From Bacteroidales bacterium (GTDB lineage: Bacteria; Bacteroidota; Bacteroidia; Bacteroidales; UBA10428), in assembly GCA_016938235.1 (NCBI GenBank), contig JAFGVA010000109.1, forward strand, positions 56,966 through 120,965: DNA of 64,000 nucleotides, read 5' to 3'. This document shows, piece by piece, positions 17,607-27,394 of the stretch; positions within the stretch are counted from its first letter, which is position 1; every line of letters starts with the position of its first letter. The translations under genes were made by a program, and so were the position numbers. The notes below the pieces were generated by a model. It saw nothing but the letters and a program-made list of their open reading frames with translations. It had not been told where the DNA came from and searched no databases.

Positions 17607-18692
17607 ATGGATGAGCTAATTATTAAGTTACTTAAAGATAACGGAAGAGTAATAATACCCGATTTTGGAGCACTTATTGTAAAACAAAAAACACCATTCC
17701 GAGTAATTTTTAATGAATTCTTACAATACAACGATGGTGCACTTGTTAATGCTCTCATAGATAAAATGCATCTTGATAAGGCAGCTGCTACCGACAAAAT
17801 AAAACAGCTTGCAGAAGAATATACAAAAACTTTAAACACAAAATCTATCCTGAAATTCGAGGGGATAGGTTCCCTTTCCAGAAGCACCACGGGAAAAATA
17901 AGTTTTATTCATGAGAATGAAGAAATACCCGAAGGGAAAGAACAGGAACCTGAAACAAAACAGGAGGAAGAAAAAGTTTCAAGCGTTGAATTTGATTTAA
18001 CCGGGGAACCAAAAACAGAATCGCAACCAGAAAGGCCTGATGCTCCAATTAAAAAGGAAGGAGCAAAACCAAAGCCTGTAATTCAACAAGAAGAGACCAG
18101 GCCTGAGAAAGAAATAAAAAAGGAGTCTCAAAGTGCCCTGGAACCATTGCCAATAAACGAATACTACGAGCAAGATCCGAAAAACAGGTGGGTCCATTAT
18201 TTAGTCTGGGGTACTATTATAATTATTGTAAATGGTGCACTTATCGGGTTCTTCTTCTTTGGAGATGAATTAAGAGCTTTCTTTAAAAAAGACAAACAAG
18301 AACAAACCGAATCTCTGATTCCTTCGATACCCCAGGTCGAGGAAACTATAGAAAATGCTGCAATTACCGGTTCAAAAACAGATAGCCAGGAAATTATGCT
18401 AGAAGAAGAACCTATGGACGAACTGGCAAATGATAATCAGGATGAAAAGCCATCGGACATTGTTGGAACCAAATATTATGTTGTAGCAGGTGTATTTCAG
18501 GATGAAGCAAATGCAGATAAGCTTGTTCTGGAACTCAGCAAAAAAGGATACAATTCAGAAAAATTTGGAAAAATAGGCTCTCTCTGGGCTGTAAGTTTCG
18601 ATGTGTTTCCAACTAAATCAGAAGCTGATGCATATATGCTCAAGATAAAAAGAGAAGTTAATCCGGAAACATGGATACGCGCAGTTAACTAA
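17607..18692 (+). CDS. CCDC81-like HU domain and SPOR protein
   Basis: A 361-residue bitopic protein. The N-terminal about 100 residues, starting MDELIIKLLKDNGRVIIPDF, are the HU-like CCDC81 domain found in Bacteroidota cell-division proteins. Residues 100-180 are a charged, Pro/Glu/Lys-rich linker. A TM segment (about 198-218, IIIIVNGALIGFFFF) puts the rest in the periplasm, and residues 287-361 are a SPOR domain that binds denuded peptidoglycan (YYVVAGVFQDEANADKL, AVSFDVFPTKSEADAYM). The likely role is at the division septum, linking a cytoplasmic nucleoid-like domain to the wall; this is inferred from domains. TAAATTTG at 17573-17580 could be its -7 box. Confidence 0.87.
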   Translation: MDELIIKLLKDNGRVIIPDFGALIVKQKTPFRVIFNEFLQYNDGALVNALIDKMHLDKAAATDKIKQLAEEYTKTLNTKSILKFEGIGSLSRSTTGKISFIHENEEIPEGKEQEPETKQEEEKVSSVEFDLTGEPKTESQPERPDAPIKKEGAKPKPVIQQEETRPEKEIKKESQSALEPLPINEYYEQDPKNRWVHYLVWGTIIIIVNGALIGFFFFGDELRAFFKKDKQEQTESLIPSIPQVEETIENAAITGSKTDSQEIMLEEEPMDELANDNQDEKPSDIVGTKYYVVAGVFQDEANADKLVLELSKKGYNSEKFGKIGSLWAVSFDVFPTKSEADAYMLKIKREVNPETWIRAVN

Positions 18693-18775
18693 CAAGACAT
18701 CTTTGTTAGGATAAAATAAAAAAATACCTTAATTTTTCGTTATTAACGGGTCTAAGAGTTTTGACTGGAACATAT

Positions 18776-20641
18776 ATGTTGAATTTCGAAAAAATTACGT
18801 GGTTTTTCCCAAAGAGCATTATTTCAAGAACAATCACTGATAATAGTATTGAAAGAAGAAAATTCTTAAACGATTTAGATCTACTAAATACAAATCGTAT
18901 TAAATCTTTTCTCTTCTTTATTAATGCCTTAGTAATTGCATACATTATTATTGACCTATCTGATATTAATATCTGGAAACCCGGTGCCAAAAGGTTCTAT
19001 TTTGTGGTTGACAGTGTTTACTTTTTTTTGCTGATTATACTTTCATTAATTATTTGGTTTAAGGTATTTAAATCGGTTAGGTTTATAGCAATTATTGCAA
19101 TGTTAACCCTGTTTTTCTCTCTAACCTGGACAGCAATGATCTCTGTTTACGAAGTTCAAAGTGGAAAGGGAAATCCAACATTTATTATTGGAGCATTCTT
19201 TATATGTACCTTATTTTTGCACAGAAAACTGTTTATAATTATCTCTTTGGCCTGGGCGCTCTTCATCTTTATAACAGGCCTTTATCATTTTAATCATCCC
19301 AGAGAAGAAATATTGGAAATCTTAATTCCAACAATAGTAATGCTGATATTGGCTTATATTGTATCCAGAGTATTATTTAAAAGCCATATTGTCGCATTTC
19401 ATGCCTCCTGGCAACAAAAAAGAACTAACCTTCATCTGGATGAGTTGGTTAAAATGCGCACTGAAGAATTGTTTGAAAGTAATGACCAGTTAAAAACCGA
19501 AATCAGAGAACGTGAAAAATATGAAAAACAACTTAGGAAAGAGATAAAAAGAGCCGAGGAAGCCGACCGATTAAAATCGGCATTTTTAGCCAATATGAGT
19601 CATGAAATCAGAACCCCTTTGAATGGAATAATTGGTTTTTCGGATCTGCTTAACATGCAGCAGCTGGCAGAAGAAAAAAGACAAAGATATGCCACAATTG
19701 TAAGAAGTAACAGTCAACAATTATTACAGATCATTGATGACATTATTGATATTTCGATGATTGAATCAAACCAGCTGAAATTTAATTATCATATGGTAAA
19801 TCTGTTTCAAATATTCAGGGGCGTAAGTGAATTTTATAAGAATTTATTTGAAAGGGAGCATATCACAGATATAATATTTACATCGGAATACTTATTGAAA
19901 GATAAAGAATTAACACTATTTACCGATCCCAATCGTTTGCAGCAGGTGATTTATAACCTAATTGGAAATGCACTGAAATTTACTAAAAAGGGAGAAATCA
20001 GGTTTTGTGTAAGAAAAGATGATAACCATTTATTCTTTTATGTTGAAGATACCGGCATAGGAATTAGTGACGAAAAAGCATCAATAATTTTTGAACGTTT
20101 CAGACAGGCCGAAGACACTTTAGAACGCTCGTATAGTGGAACCGGACTGGGATTGTCAATATCAAAAGGTATTATTAATCAGATGAAAGGAAACATCTGG
20201 TTTGATAGTTTTTATAAAGATGGAGCACGTTTTTGTTTTTCCGTTCCCTTATTTAACGATGTCTGTGAGTTGGAAAAATACTCCTCTATCAATCCGGAAG
20301 AAATAAATAAACTGCTGAAGAATAAGAATTCTGTTCTTTTTAGCTACGAAAAAGATTTTACAGACTATATCAAACAAAACATTTTAAAAACAAAATCATT
20401 AACTAAAAAGCAATTCAATCCGAAAGAGTTTATTAATAATTCAAAGCATGATATTTGTATTTTTCACCTGAATGAATACAAATCAGAACTGGAAGACCTT
20501 AAAAACAACCCCAATATAATCCTTGTTTTTAACGATGTAAAAGAACTGGATAAAGCAAAAAAAGCAGGATTGCAAAATACATACTCCCTCCCGCTTAATA
20601 ATCTTGTTCTGGTAAAGAATATTCAACAAATACTAAGCTGA
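18776..20641 (+). CDS. membrane histidine kinase with pseudo-receiver tail
   Basis: About 621 residues. The N-terminal region (about 40-210) has five or six TM helices and no recognisable extracytoplasmic sensor. It is followed by a coiled coil, a HisKA domain with FLANMSHEIRTPLNGIIGFSD (His near residue 278) and a HATPase_c domain (N box QVIYNLIGNALKFT, G1 VEDTGIGIS, G2 GTGLGLSIS). The last about 105 residues have the length and alpha/beta rhythm of a receiver, but ICIFHLNEYK replaces the Asp-containing strand and LPLNN replaces the Lys-Pro, so it cannot be phosphorylated normally. The frame is open to a TTG at 18761, but ATG 18776 is the likelier start. The stop abuts the convergent acylase gene with no gap. 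Confidence 0.9.
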   Translation: MLNFEKITWFFPKSIISRTITDNSIERRKFLNDLDLLNTNRIKSFLFFINALVIAYIIIDLSDINIWKPGAKRFYFVVDSVYFFLLIILSLIIWFKVFKSVRFIAIIAMLTLFFSLTWTAMISVYEVQSGKGNPTFIIGAFFICTLFLHRKLFIIISLAWALFIFITGLYHFNHPREEILEILIPTIVMLILAYIVSRVLFKSHIVAFHASWQQKRTNLHLDELVKMRTEELFESNDQLKTEIREREKYEKQLRKEIKRAEEADRLKSAFLANMSHEIRTPLNGIIGFSDLLNMQQLAEEKRQRYATIVRSNSQQLLQIIDDIIDISMIESNQLKFNYHMVNLFQIFRGVSEFYKNLFEREHITDIIFTSEYLLKDKELTLFTDPNRLQQVIYNLIGNALKFTKKGEIRFCVRKDDNHLFFYVEDTGIGISDEKASIIFERFRQAEDTLERSYSGTGLGLSISKGIINQMKGNIWFDSFYKDGARFCFSVPLFNDVCELEKYSSINPEEINKLLKNKNSVLFSYEKDFTDYIKQNILKTKSLTKKQFNPKEFINNSKHDICIFHLNEYKSELEDLKNNPNIILVFNDVKELDKAKKAGLQNTYSLPLNNLVLVKNIQQILS

Positions 20642-23068
20642 TTAATTCGCCGGCTTTACCATTACATGATATTTAGCTGCCTTTTCCACTGCTTCCTTTG
20701 AAAAAAAATCTGCATGGTACCTGCCACCAATATACAATTCCGTCTGATCGCAGTAAAACTCACTGGAAACAACTCCTGAATTGCCTGTAGGAATCACTGA
20801 TTGTGTTGCATCCCAATCTGCCAACGAATAAATATGCCTGTGAGATGAACCATGCTCCACTGCTTCCGGAGAAAAGTTCGGGTAGGAATAAGGAGAAACT
20901 GTGTGGTAGCTTCCACCAACTCCATAAGGTCCGCGATTCATATTAAACAACTTATCCAGTATCTCTACCGAAGTAAGTGGATGTTTTAAAGTTATGGTAT
21001 GCATGTTCTTCCACTTCCATTGTTGGGGTTTGCTTCGGAACTGGCCTTCAAGATAAGTAATTGTTTCAGTAAAACATGCATGTACAATATCTGTTAAATT
21101 TTCTGTTTCCGGGGTAGAAATATCATCGATCCATGGCGAAAAATCCGATTCAAGAATATTGTAAAGAGCAATTCGGGTAAGTTTACTATTGGCATTGAAA
21201 AGCTCATATGAATCCTCTGTCATCTCATCTGAAAAAACATTCTTAATAAAAAATTTTATAAACGTTTCCGATACCGAGGGCTCAATTAATTCTTTATTCA
21301 TATCGCCATTCCAGCTTTGAAGCAATTCTGCAACTTCTTTTTCTGTATTACTTAATTCAGACAAATCAAGCAGTGAATAAAACTTTTCGACCAATCGATT
21401 GGCTAAAGTTGAAACCTGATCGTTTTGTATAGATTTAAAATCCTCAACCGAAAGTTTGTCCTTTTCCTCAAGTCTCTCTCTGATGCGCTCCATTCGATAG
21501 GGCATTGAATACCACGACCCGATATGGTATGGATAGGAATCATCAACTGTGCGGCAATTTGCCGATGACACATAGCCCCTTTCCGGATTATATTCGTGAG
21601 GCAATTCCTCAAAGGGAACCATGCCCTTCCAGTCGTATTCATCTGTCCAGCCCGGAAGAATTTCAAAAGCCTCGTTTCTTTTCCTTATTGGAATACCGGC
21701 GCAGGCATACAGACCAATATTTCCGTTTAAATCAGCATATACCACATTCTGGCTTATCGATTTAAAACTCCTGAAAGCATTTTTAAAGTCTTCCCAGTTA
21801 TGAGCCCTGTTAATTTTGTATATGCCCGCAATCTCATTGCTAGGTTCATCACCAACCCAATGAATGGTTAATACCTTATCTTTAATTCCCTTCGCCTCAG
21901 AAACAACCGGACCACGGTGATTAATCCTGAAAGTTCTGATGAATACAGAATCGCTGCTGCTTTTTATTTCTTCATTAAATAATTCGAAGTTATACCACTC
22001 TCCCATATATTCATACTGGTTGCTATCCACAGGATTTATCTTTTCTTCGTAGTAATCGAGATTATCAACATAAGTGTTGGTCATGCCCCATGCAATGCTG
22101 TCGTTGTGCCCGATAATAAGCATGGGTTGCCCCGGAAGTGCAAGACCGGAAACATTTAGTTCGCCCTCCACTACCTGGTGCATTTGCATCCAGATTCCGG
22201 GGATGTTAAGCGATAAATGCATGTCGTTAGCTACAATGGGTTTTCCTGTATTGCTTTTTTGTGCCGATACAGCCCAGTTGTTACTTCCAAATAGAATATC
22301 AGCCCCCAGTTTTTCAAGTTTAGCCAGGTTTAACAATTTGTTTTCAGACAGCAGATCGGTTTTGTATTCGGGGAAAATTGTTGTTTTATACTTTGCCAAT
22401 TCAGGCAATAGCTGCACGTATAAGTTACTGTCAAGTTCATTTTTAAGTTTATCAAGTACCAGTTGACTCCACCCTGCTTTTAAATCCCATGCCATATAGC
22501 CAATAAGATTTAATGAATGGTAAGGTTCCCATTTTTCGGGTTTTGATTTTAAAAGAAGAAACTCAAGCGGATAATTGCCTTCGTTCTGCCAGATATATTG
22601 ATTTACTCCATCGCAATATGCTTCAAGTGCACTTAATATTTCGGGGTCAATTGTTTTTAAGATTTCCTTCGACTTTTTAGTGTACCTCAAAGAGCGCAAT
22701 AACAAGTCAGTATCAACAAAATCATCACCAAAAATCTCAGACAATCTACCCAGGGTAACCCTTCTTAACAGGTCCATTTGCCAAAGCCTGTCCTGGGCCA
22801 TCACATACCCTACAGTTCTATACAAATCTTCCTGGTTTTGGGCGTAAATATGAGGGGTACCATACTGATCGCGTATAACTTCAACAGGCTGAGAGATATT
22901 CTTTAGTTCAATATCTTCGGAATAATCGGGCAAGCCGAGTTTTGCCTTGTGCTTTGCAAATAATACTGCTACAATTAAAACTAAAGTTATAAATCCTAAA
23001 AAAGAAAGAGAAAAGATTTTTAAGAGCTTTCTTCTTCTTTTGTTTGTTTTCTGTTCTGATGAGTTCAT
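20642..23068 (-). CDS. penicillin acylase family N-terminal nucleophile amidase
   Basis: An 808-residue Ntn hydrolase precursor. A TM/signal anchor (about residues 17-37) is followed by the alpha-chain region (VIRDQYGTPHIYAQNQEDL, GYVMAQDRLWQMDLLRR). LFGSNNWAVSAQK contains Ser262, which becomes the N-terminal nucleophile of the beta chain after autocleavage. GKPIVANDMHL follows, and the C-terminal HGSSHRHIYSLADWD is also conserved. The family hydrolyses amides such as penicillin side chains or acyl-homoserine lactones; the natural substrate here is unknown, and the family name is not evidence for beta-lactam chemistry. Last gene of a minus-strand run with the M1 peptidase (5-base gap) and the EEP hydrolase. 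Confidence 0.92.
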   Translation of the reverse strand: MNSSEQKTNKRRRKLLKIFSLSFLGFITLVLIVAVLFAKHKAKLGLPDYSEDIELKNISQPVEVIRDQYGTPHIYAQNQEDLYRTVGYVMAQDRLWQMDLLRRVTLGRLSEIFGDDFVDTDLLLRSLRYTKKSKEILKTIDPEILSALEAYCDGVNQYIWQNEGNYPLEFLLLKSKPEKWEPYHSLNLIGYMAWDLKAGWSQLVLDKLKNELDSNLYVQLLPELAKYKTTIFPEYKTDLLSENKLLNLAKLEKLGADILFGSNNWAVSAQKSNTGKPIVANDMHLSLNIPGIWMQMHQVVEGELNVSGLALPGQPMLIIGHNDSIAWGMTNTYVDNLDYYEEKINPVDSNQYEYMGEWYNFELFNEEIKSSSDSVFIRTFRINHRGPVVSEAKGIKDKVLTIHWVGDEPSNEIAGIYKINRAHNWEDFKNAFRSFKSISQNVVYADLNGNIGLYACAGIPIRKRNEAFEILPGWTDEYDWKGMVPFEELPHEYNPERGYVSSANCRTVDDSYPYHIGSWYSMPYRMERIRERLEEKDKLSVEDFKSIQNDQVSTLANRLVEKFYSLLDLSELSNTEKEVAELLQSWNGDMNKELIEPSVSETFIKFFIKNVFSDEMTEDSYELFNANSKLTRIALYNILESDFSPWIDDISTPETENLTDIVHACFTETITYLEGQFRSKPQQWKWKNMHTITLKHPLTSVEILDKLFNMNRGPYGVGGSYHTVSPYSYPNFSPEAVEHGSSHRHIYSLADWDATQSVIPTGNSGVVSSEFYCDQTELYIGGRYHADFFSKEAVEKAAKYHVMVKPAN

Positions 23069-23073
23069 AGGTT

Positions 23074-24954
23074 TTATTTAATAGTGTAGTAGTTATTATT
23101 ATAATCGGTATCGGGGAAATTAGGGTTGCCAATTTCAACTTTCTTTATTGAACCCGTGTTTTCAATTTTTACATCCAGAGTTTTAGCTGCTTCTTTCCAG
23201 GCATCAGGATTAATGCTTTTAGAAAATAATTTTCCTTCCTCATTTATAAGACGAATATCGACAGGTACAGGCAATCCACCAACATTATTGAGTGTAATGA
23301 TTGCATCATTAACATCCTGCTCAACCCCGGCAATTGCAATATCTGCCCATCCCTGCCCGAAGAACCAGGGATTAATAAGCCAATACAGGTCTTCACCTGA
23401 CAAGTCATTCAGGGTAAATATAAAGTCGTAGCCTGTTGGATGTTTACCTTTCCATCGTATATAAAACTGACGGATAATTTCGCGAAATTTCTCCTGTCCC
23501 AGGTAATTCTCAAGTACACTATACGCAACGGAAGAGTGATAATAGGCGTTATGATAATAGCTGTAATTTCTGGTCTGAACTGTCGGTATCATTAAAGGAA
23601 CTTCTTTTTCAGCACCGGCAAACATGGCGTAACGCCTTATTATGCCCGGAAGCTGAAAATAATCACCTCCACCCAGATATGTTTCAGTTGCAATAGGCAA
23701 ATAACTGGTAAGGCCTTCGTCCATCCATGCGTATTTTCTTTCATTACACCCCGTTGCGAAAGGAAAATATCCGTGAAATATCTCGTGCATCAGTACAAAA
23801 TAATTTTCCCTGATGTTATCATTTCTCATATTTACCATCATCGGAAATTCCATTCCACCGTCGCCATTAAAAACAACAACCTTGGGGAAGGGATATGTTA
23901 TACCAAATGTTTCGTCAGCAAAATGTTTAAGAGCTTTGGCACCAACCATCGACAGGTCTTTAAAATGAGAAGAAGTTGAAGGAAAAACAGCATGTACCAC
24001 AGTTCTGGAACTATCATCTGAATTGGGAATGACCGAAGTTGCATTCCACTCATAATTATCGGATACAGCAAAGGCAAAATCAGTAATTTCAGTAACACTG
24101 TATTTAAAAGTTTGTGAACTGTTTTTTGTAAAAACCGATTGCGCTGCCCAGTCAGCATCTGTAATAATCAGTATTTTCTCATCAGCGGTCAAAGCCTGCT
24201 GATAACGTTCTAAAACCTTTTTTGCTAAGATTCTATGGGGGTTCTCCCATGTACCTGTTGCCCAAACCATATGGTTTTTAGGTACACTAATTTCTACTTC
24301 GTAATTATTAAAATCGTTATAAAACTCATAAGCACCTGTATAGTCTAATTCATCCCAGCCTTCGATATCGTCGTAAACAGCAATTTGCGGATACCAGTAA
24401 GCAATAAACCAATCGGACGGGCCATAATTTCCAAACCTGTGCACATGGCCTTCAGGTATTATTGTTTCCCAACTGGCATATACCGAAATGCTTTTACCTG
24501 GCAAAATATAAGCAGGTAATGCAACAAACAGGTTTGTTCCGTTTCGGCGCGAAAAAATCTGATCGTTACCAATATATTCAATATTATTGATTACCAATGA
24601 GTGTAATTCAACTCCCTTAGTCAAATATTCTTCCGAAAGATCTTCATCACGCAAATTGCCCGGTTTAAAAATATCATGGTAAAGTCTGATTACAATATAA
24701 CCTAAAGAATCGGGACTATTATTGAAATATTCTATCCATTCTTTGCCTTTCAAAATTCCTTTTCCGGGGTTAAAATCGGCCTTAATTGTATAATCCGATT
24801 TATTCTGAAAATAGTTTTTACCAGGCTTGCCTGAAAAGTCTCTGGTGTTTTTTTCGTAAGCATTTTTAATGTTTTTTGGAATATAATATTCCTGTGCACT
24901 AACAATTTGCACAAAAATGCTTAAAACAAAAAAACACGAAAAAAATCTTAACAT
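23074..24954 (-). CDS. M1 family metallopeptidase
   Basis: A 626-residue exported zinc aminopeptidase-like protein. Signal peptide, residues 1-20 (ends IVSA-Q). The gluzincin site is complete: H390-E391-x-x-H394 in LMHEIFHGYFP and E413 in AWMDEGLTSYLP. The exopeptidase motif is GGMEF (366-370) rather than the classical GAMEN. The N-terminal saddle domain and C-terminal LNDLSGEDLYWLINPWFFGQG fit M1 members common in Bacteroidota. It should clip N-terminal residues from periplasmic or external peptides. Gaps are 1 base from the EEP gene and 5 bases from the acylase, indicating one transcript. Confidence 0.92.
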   Translation of the reverse strand: MLRFFSCFFVLSIFVQIVSAQEYYIPKNIKNAYEKNTRDFSGKPGKNYFQNKSDYTIKADFNPGKGILKGKEWIEYFNNSPDSLGYIVIRLYHDIFKPGNLRDEDLSEEYLTKGVELHSLVINNIEYIGNDQIFSRRNGTNLFVALPAYILPGKSISVYASWETIIPEGHVHRFGNYGPSDWFIAYWYPQIAVYDDIEGWDELDYTGAYEFYNDFNNYEVEISVPKNHMVWATGTWENPHRILAKKVLERYQQALTADEKILIITDADWAAQSVFTKNSSQTFKYSVTEITDFAFAVSDNYEWNATSVIPNSDDSSRTVVHAVFPSTSSHFKDLSMVGAKALKHFADETFGITYPFPKVVVFNGDGGMEFPMMVNMRNDNIRENYFVLMHEIFHGYFPFATGCNERKYAWMDEGLTSYLPIATETYLGGGDYFQLPGIIRRYAMFAGAEKEVPLMIPTVQTRNYSYYHNAYYHSSVAYSVLENYLGQEKFREIIRQFYIRWKGKHPTGYDFIFTLNDLSGEDLYWLINPWFFGQGWADIAIAGVEQDVNDAIITLNNVGGLPVPVDIRLINEEGKLFSKSINPDAWKEAAKTLDVKIENTGSIKKVEIGNPNFPDTDYNNNYYTIK

Positions 24955-24955
24955 T

Positions 24956-26008
24956 CTATTTAAATCTAAAACTAATTACTACCGGCTGGTGATCTGAAAA
25001 TTTAAAATTCATAGGTACTGTCTGGCAATTCAATACTTCAATATTTCCGGAGGCCAGGAAGAAATCAATCAGGGTAACAGGACATTTTCCTTTTGTGTAA
25101 GGTGTCATAACTCTTCTGTTTGTTGGCTCGGAATTATCATAAATCCACTGCCAGCTGTTATCAAGGTAATTTTCTGGTACATAACTGACATTTGAAGTAT
25201 CAAAAACATGGCCGGTAAAGTTATCTTTAAACGAGGGTGGACACTGGTTCCAATCACCGCCAACCAAAACATAATTTCCATTTTTCTGCTCTTCATTTAA
25301 AAATATTTTCAGGTATCCCATCTGTTCTGCGCGTAATGAACCATCGTCGTATGCCGAGTTATGTGTATTCACGAGCACAAACTCTTTCCCATTCATCAAC
25401 TTAAACCTGTTAACCAGAAAGAATCTGTCGAGCATGAAAGTACTTTTAGGCCAGCTGTAATTTCCCGGAAAAGAATACCGGTCGGTTTGCTGAGGCACAT
25501 GCATTGTGAGTGAAAGTAAGCCAGACTTCACTTTCCCCATAGGTCTGAGAAACGGAAGTGGAACCATTTTAACATTGTAATTGTAGGCAAAGAAAGGAAA
25601 ATGCTGAGCCATTGATAAGTTAATTTCTTCAAGCTGATTCATTCTGTAACTTCTTTTTGATTTTTCATCAACCTCTTGCAGAAGAATGAAATCAATTGTA
25701 TCAATAATTCGAACCCATTGTGTAATATAATTCAGGTTGGTACGCACATTTTCTTTGGTATCCCTGACTTTTTCTCCGCCATCGTAAAAGAAATCCATAT
25801 TTGCCCCTAGTCCGGCATAGCCGATATTCCAAATCGCTGCAGTATAAACTTTGCCAGTATCTTCGAGGTAAAAATCTCCTTCAATCCGGCTGATATTTTC
25901 TATTGGTTCAGGTTTGTAATTGGTTATTGTACCAAAAAGTATAATTATAACAAGATAACTAACCGGTATTAACACAATTACAAGGAAAATTCGAAAGATG
26001 TTTTTCAT
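24956..26008 (-). CDS. endonuclease/exonuclease/phosphatase family hydrolase
   Basis: A 350-residue protein of the EEP (DNase I/inositol phosphatase) fold, anchored or exported by an N-terminal hydrophobic segment (residues 4-27). Active-site motifs are AIWNIGYAG, LLQEVDE (metal-binding Glu), VNTHNSAYDD, VGGDWNQ (Asp and Asn) and the terminal FSDHQPVVIS with the catalytic Asp-His. Substrates in the family range from DNA to phosphoinositides and sphingolipids, and the external location argues against DNA repair. First gene of the tight run with M1 peptidase and acylase; 92 bases separate it from the lipoprotein upstream. Confidence 0.9.
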   Translation of the reverse strand: MKNIFRIFLVIVLIPVSYLVIIILFGTITNYKPEPIENISRIEGDFYLEDTGKVYTAAIWNIGYAGLGANMDFFYDGGEKVRDTKENVRTNLNYITQWVRIIDTIDFILLQEVDEKSKRSYRMNQLEEINLSMAQHFPFFAYNYNVKMVPLPFLRPMGKVKSGLLSLTMHVPQQTDRYSFPGNYSWPKSTFMLDRFFLVNRFKLMNGKEFVLVNTHNSAYDDGSLRAEQMGYLKIFLNEEQKNGNYVLVGGDWNQCPPSFKDNFTGHVFDTSNVSYVPENYLDNSWQWIYDNSEPTNRRVMTPYTKGKCPVTLIDFFLASGNIEVLNCQTVPMNFKFSDHQPVVISFRFK

Positions 26009-26100
26009 TGTTTCGGGTATTTAATTGATCTTGAAAAAGCTAATACTGAAAAAATATAAGCGCACTAAATGTACAAAGTTTAATTTGTTCTCCCTGAAAA

Positions 26101-26418
26101 TTATTGAGCAATTGGTATAATTTCCCCACCCTTTTCGGCTATCAAATTTTCAAGTTGTTCTACAGAAAGTGAATCTTTCAGGGCCATAATTCTTACAACC
26201 GAATCATTTCTTCCAATATAAATCTGCTCCAGACTCGGAATTGAAAACATCATGGATGATATACCCTCTGAAACTACACTATCCTGCAATCGGGCGACTT
26301 TAAAAACAAATGTTTCTGTTTCGGGCTTTTCGTTCTCTGTAATTTCCGATTTTTTGTTTTTAGCACATGAAATAGCCAAAAGAAATAGTGCAATAAGTAT
26401 TAATGATTTCTTAAACAT
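26101..26418 (-). CDS. small hypothetical lipoprotein
   Basis: A 105-residue protein with a lipoprotein signal: a hydrophobic core and lipobox LLAISC, with Cys at residue 18. The mature part is acidic and has no domain I recognise. It has an alternating hydrophobic pattern (IYIGRNDSVVRIMALKDSLS) ending in a Gly-Gly and a basic-free tail. It lies 22 bases downstream of the secreted protein gene at 26441, so the two are probably co-transcribed. Function unknown. Confidence 0.75.
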   Translation of the reverse strand: MFKKSLILIALFLLAISCAKNKKSEITENEKPETETFVFKVARLQDSVVSEGISSMMFSIPSLEQIYIGRNDSVVRIMALKDSLSVEQLENLIAEKGGEIIPIAQ

Positions 26419-26440
26419 AGTTGTGGGTTTTTATAAATGT

Positions 26441-27298
26441 TTAATAATAGCTGTATTTAAAATAACTAATAATATTTCCGCGTGAACTGTATTTTATTTC
26501 TCCCAATAACAAACCTTCGGCACTGTATTGCGAATTATACCAGGGAAACCTCTCTTCACCTGCTAAAACTCTATCAATTTTCTCAAGCATACCGTTTGCA
26601 TCATAAAAACGTTCAAGCAAGTACTCAGTGTTATTATTGATGTCGAGAATAATCTCTTTTTCCAGTAAATTTTCGCTGTTATATGCAAACTCCTTTCTGT
26701 ATTTAAAGAAAGCTTCACCATCGTACTCAATTATCGACTGAAGCCTTCCACATATCAAGTCAGAATAAGTGTATATATAGGTTTTCGAAATATTGCCAGG
26801 TGAATAAAATTGCTTTAAAACAATAACATTATTCATTGTATCAGTTTCATAAACCAGCTTATATATCACGTAATCGAATTGATCGTAATTAACTTTTTCT
26901 TTAAGGAAACCCAGACTATCGTAGGTATAGACAGTATGACCCACAACTTCGCCATTGGTCAAAAACTCAGTCTCCCGATAAGGTAATCCGTTTTTATACT
27001 GAAATGAAATAACCGATAGCTTTTGGCTGCTTTTATCCAGGTAAGTTATTTCCTGTATAAAACCTTTGGTCGAATACTTAATAATTCTTGAGGTATACTC
27101 GTCGTTTGTTACATTTCCACCTTGAACAATGTAATTGTGATCTTTCCGGATCTGACAGCCATGCTGCCTGATAATTCGGGCGTAGTTAAAATATTCATGT
27201 GTATCAGCAGGTGCAATTGGTGTAGAGAACTGACAATACAAGGGTATGCCCGAAATTAGCGCAATAAAAAATACTATTTTATACCCATTTCTTAACAC
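26441..27298 (-). CDS. secreted RHS/YD-repeat-like hypothetical protein
   Basis: A 285-residue exported protein with an N-terminal signal segment (about residues 5-22). The mature chain is a series of short beta-hairpin units such as YKNGLPYRETEF, YDSLGFLKEKV, YSDLICGRLQSIIEYDG, YNSENLLEKEI and YDANGMLEKID, a spacing and Tyr-Asp-x-x-G pattern reminiscent of RHS/YD repeats or the YARHG/MORN-like surface repeats. No enzymatic motif is visible. It is paired with the small lipoprotein 22 bases downstream. The gene at 54671 is built on similar units. Function unknown. Confidence 0.75.
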   Translation of the reverse strand: MLRNGYKIVFFIALISGIPLYCQFSTPIAPADTHEYFNYARIIRQHGCQIRKDHNYIVQGGNVTNDEYTSRIIKYSTKGFIQEITYLDKSSQKLSVISFQYKNGLPYRETEFLTNGEVVGHTVYTYDSLGFLKEKVNYDQFDYVIYKLVYETDTMNNVIVLKQFYSPGNISKTYIYTYSDLICGRLQSIIEYDGEAFFKYRKEFAYNSENLLEKEIILDINNNTEYLLERFYDANGMLEKIDRVLAGEERFPWYNSQYSAEGLLLGEIKYSSRGNIISYFKYSYY

Positions 27299-27394
27299 AA
27301 CAGGAACTATTATAATGCCTGGAAAAGATACAAATTCTTTAAATCGGGAACAAGAAGATAAAATACTCTTATAGTTGACAAAAGAAAAAAAACA

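Noticed and set aside
22074..22466. Plus-strand open frame of 130 codons inside the acylase gene
   Set aside because: Shadow of the minus-strand acylase gene; Ser/Pro/Cys-rich composition without any motif.
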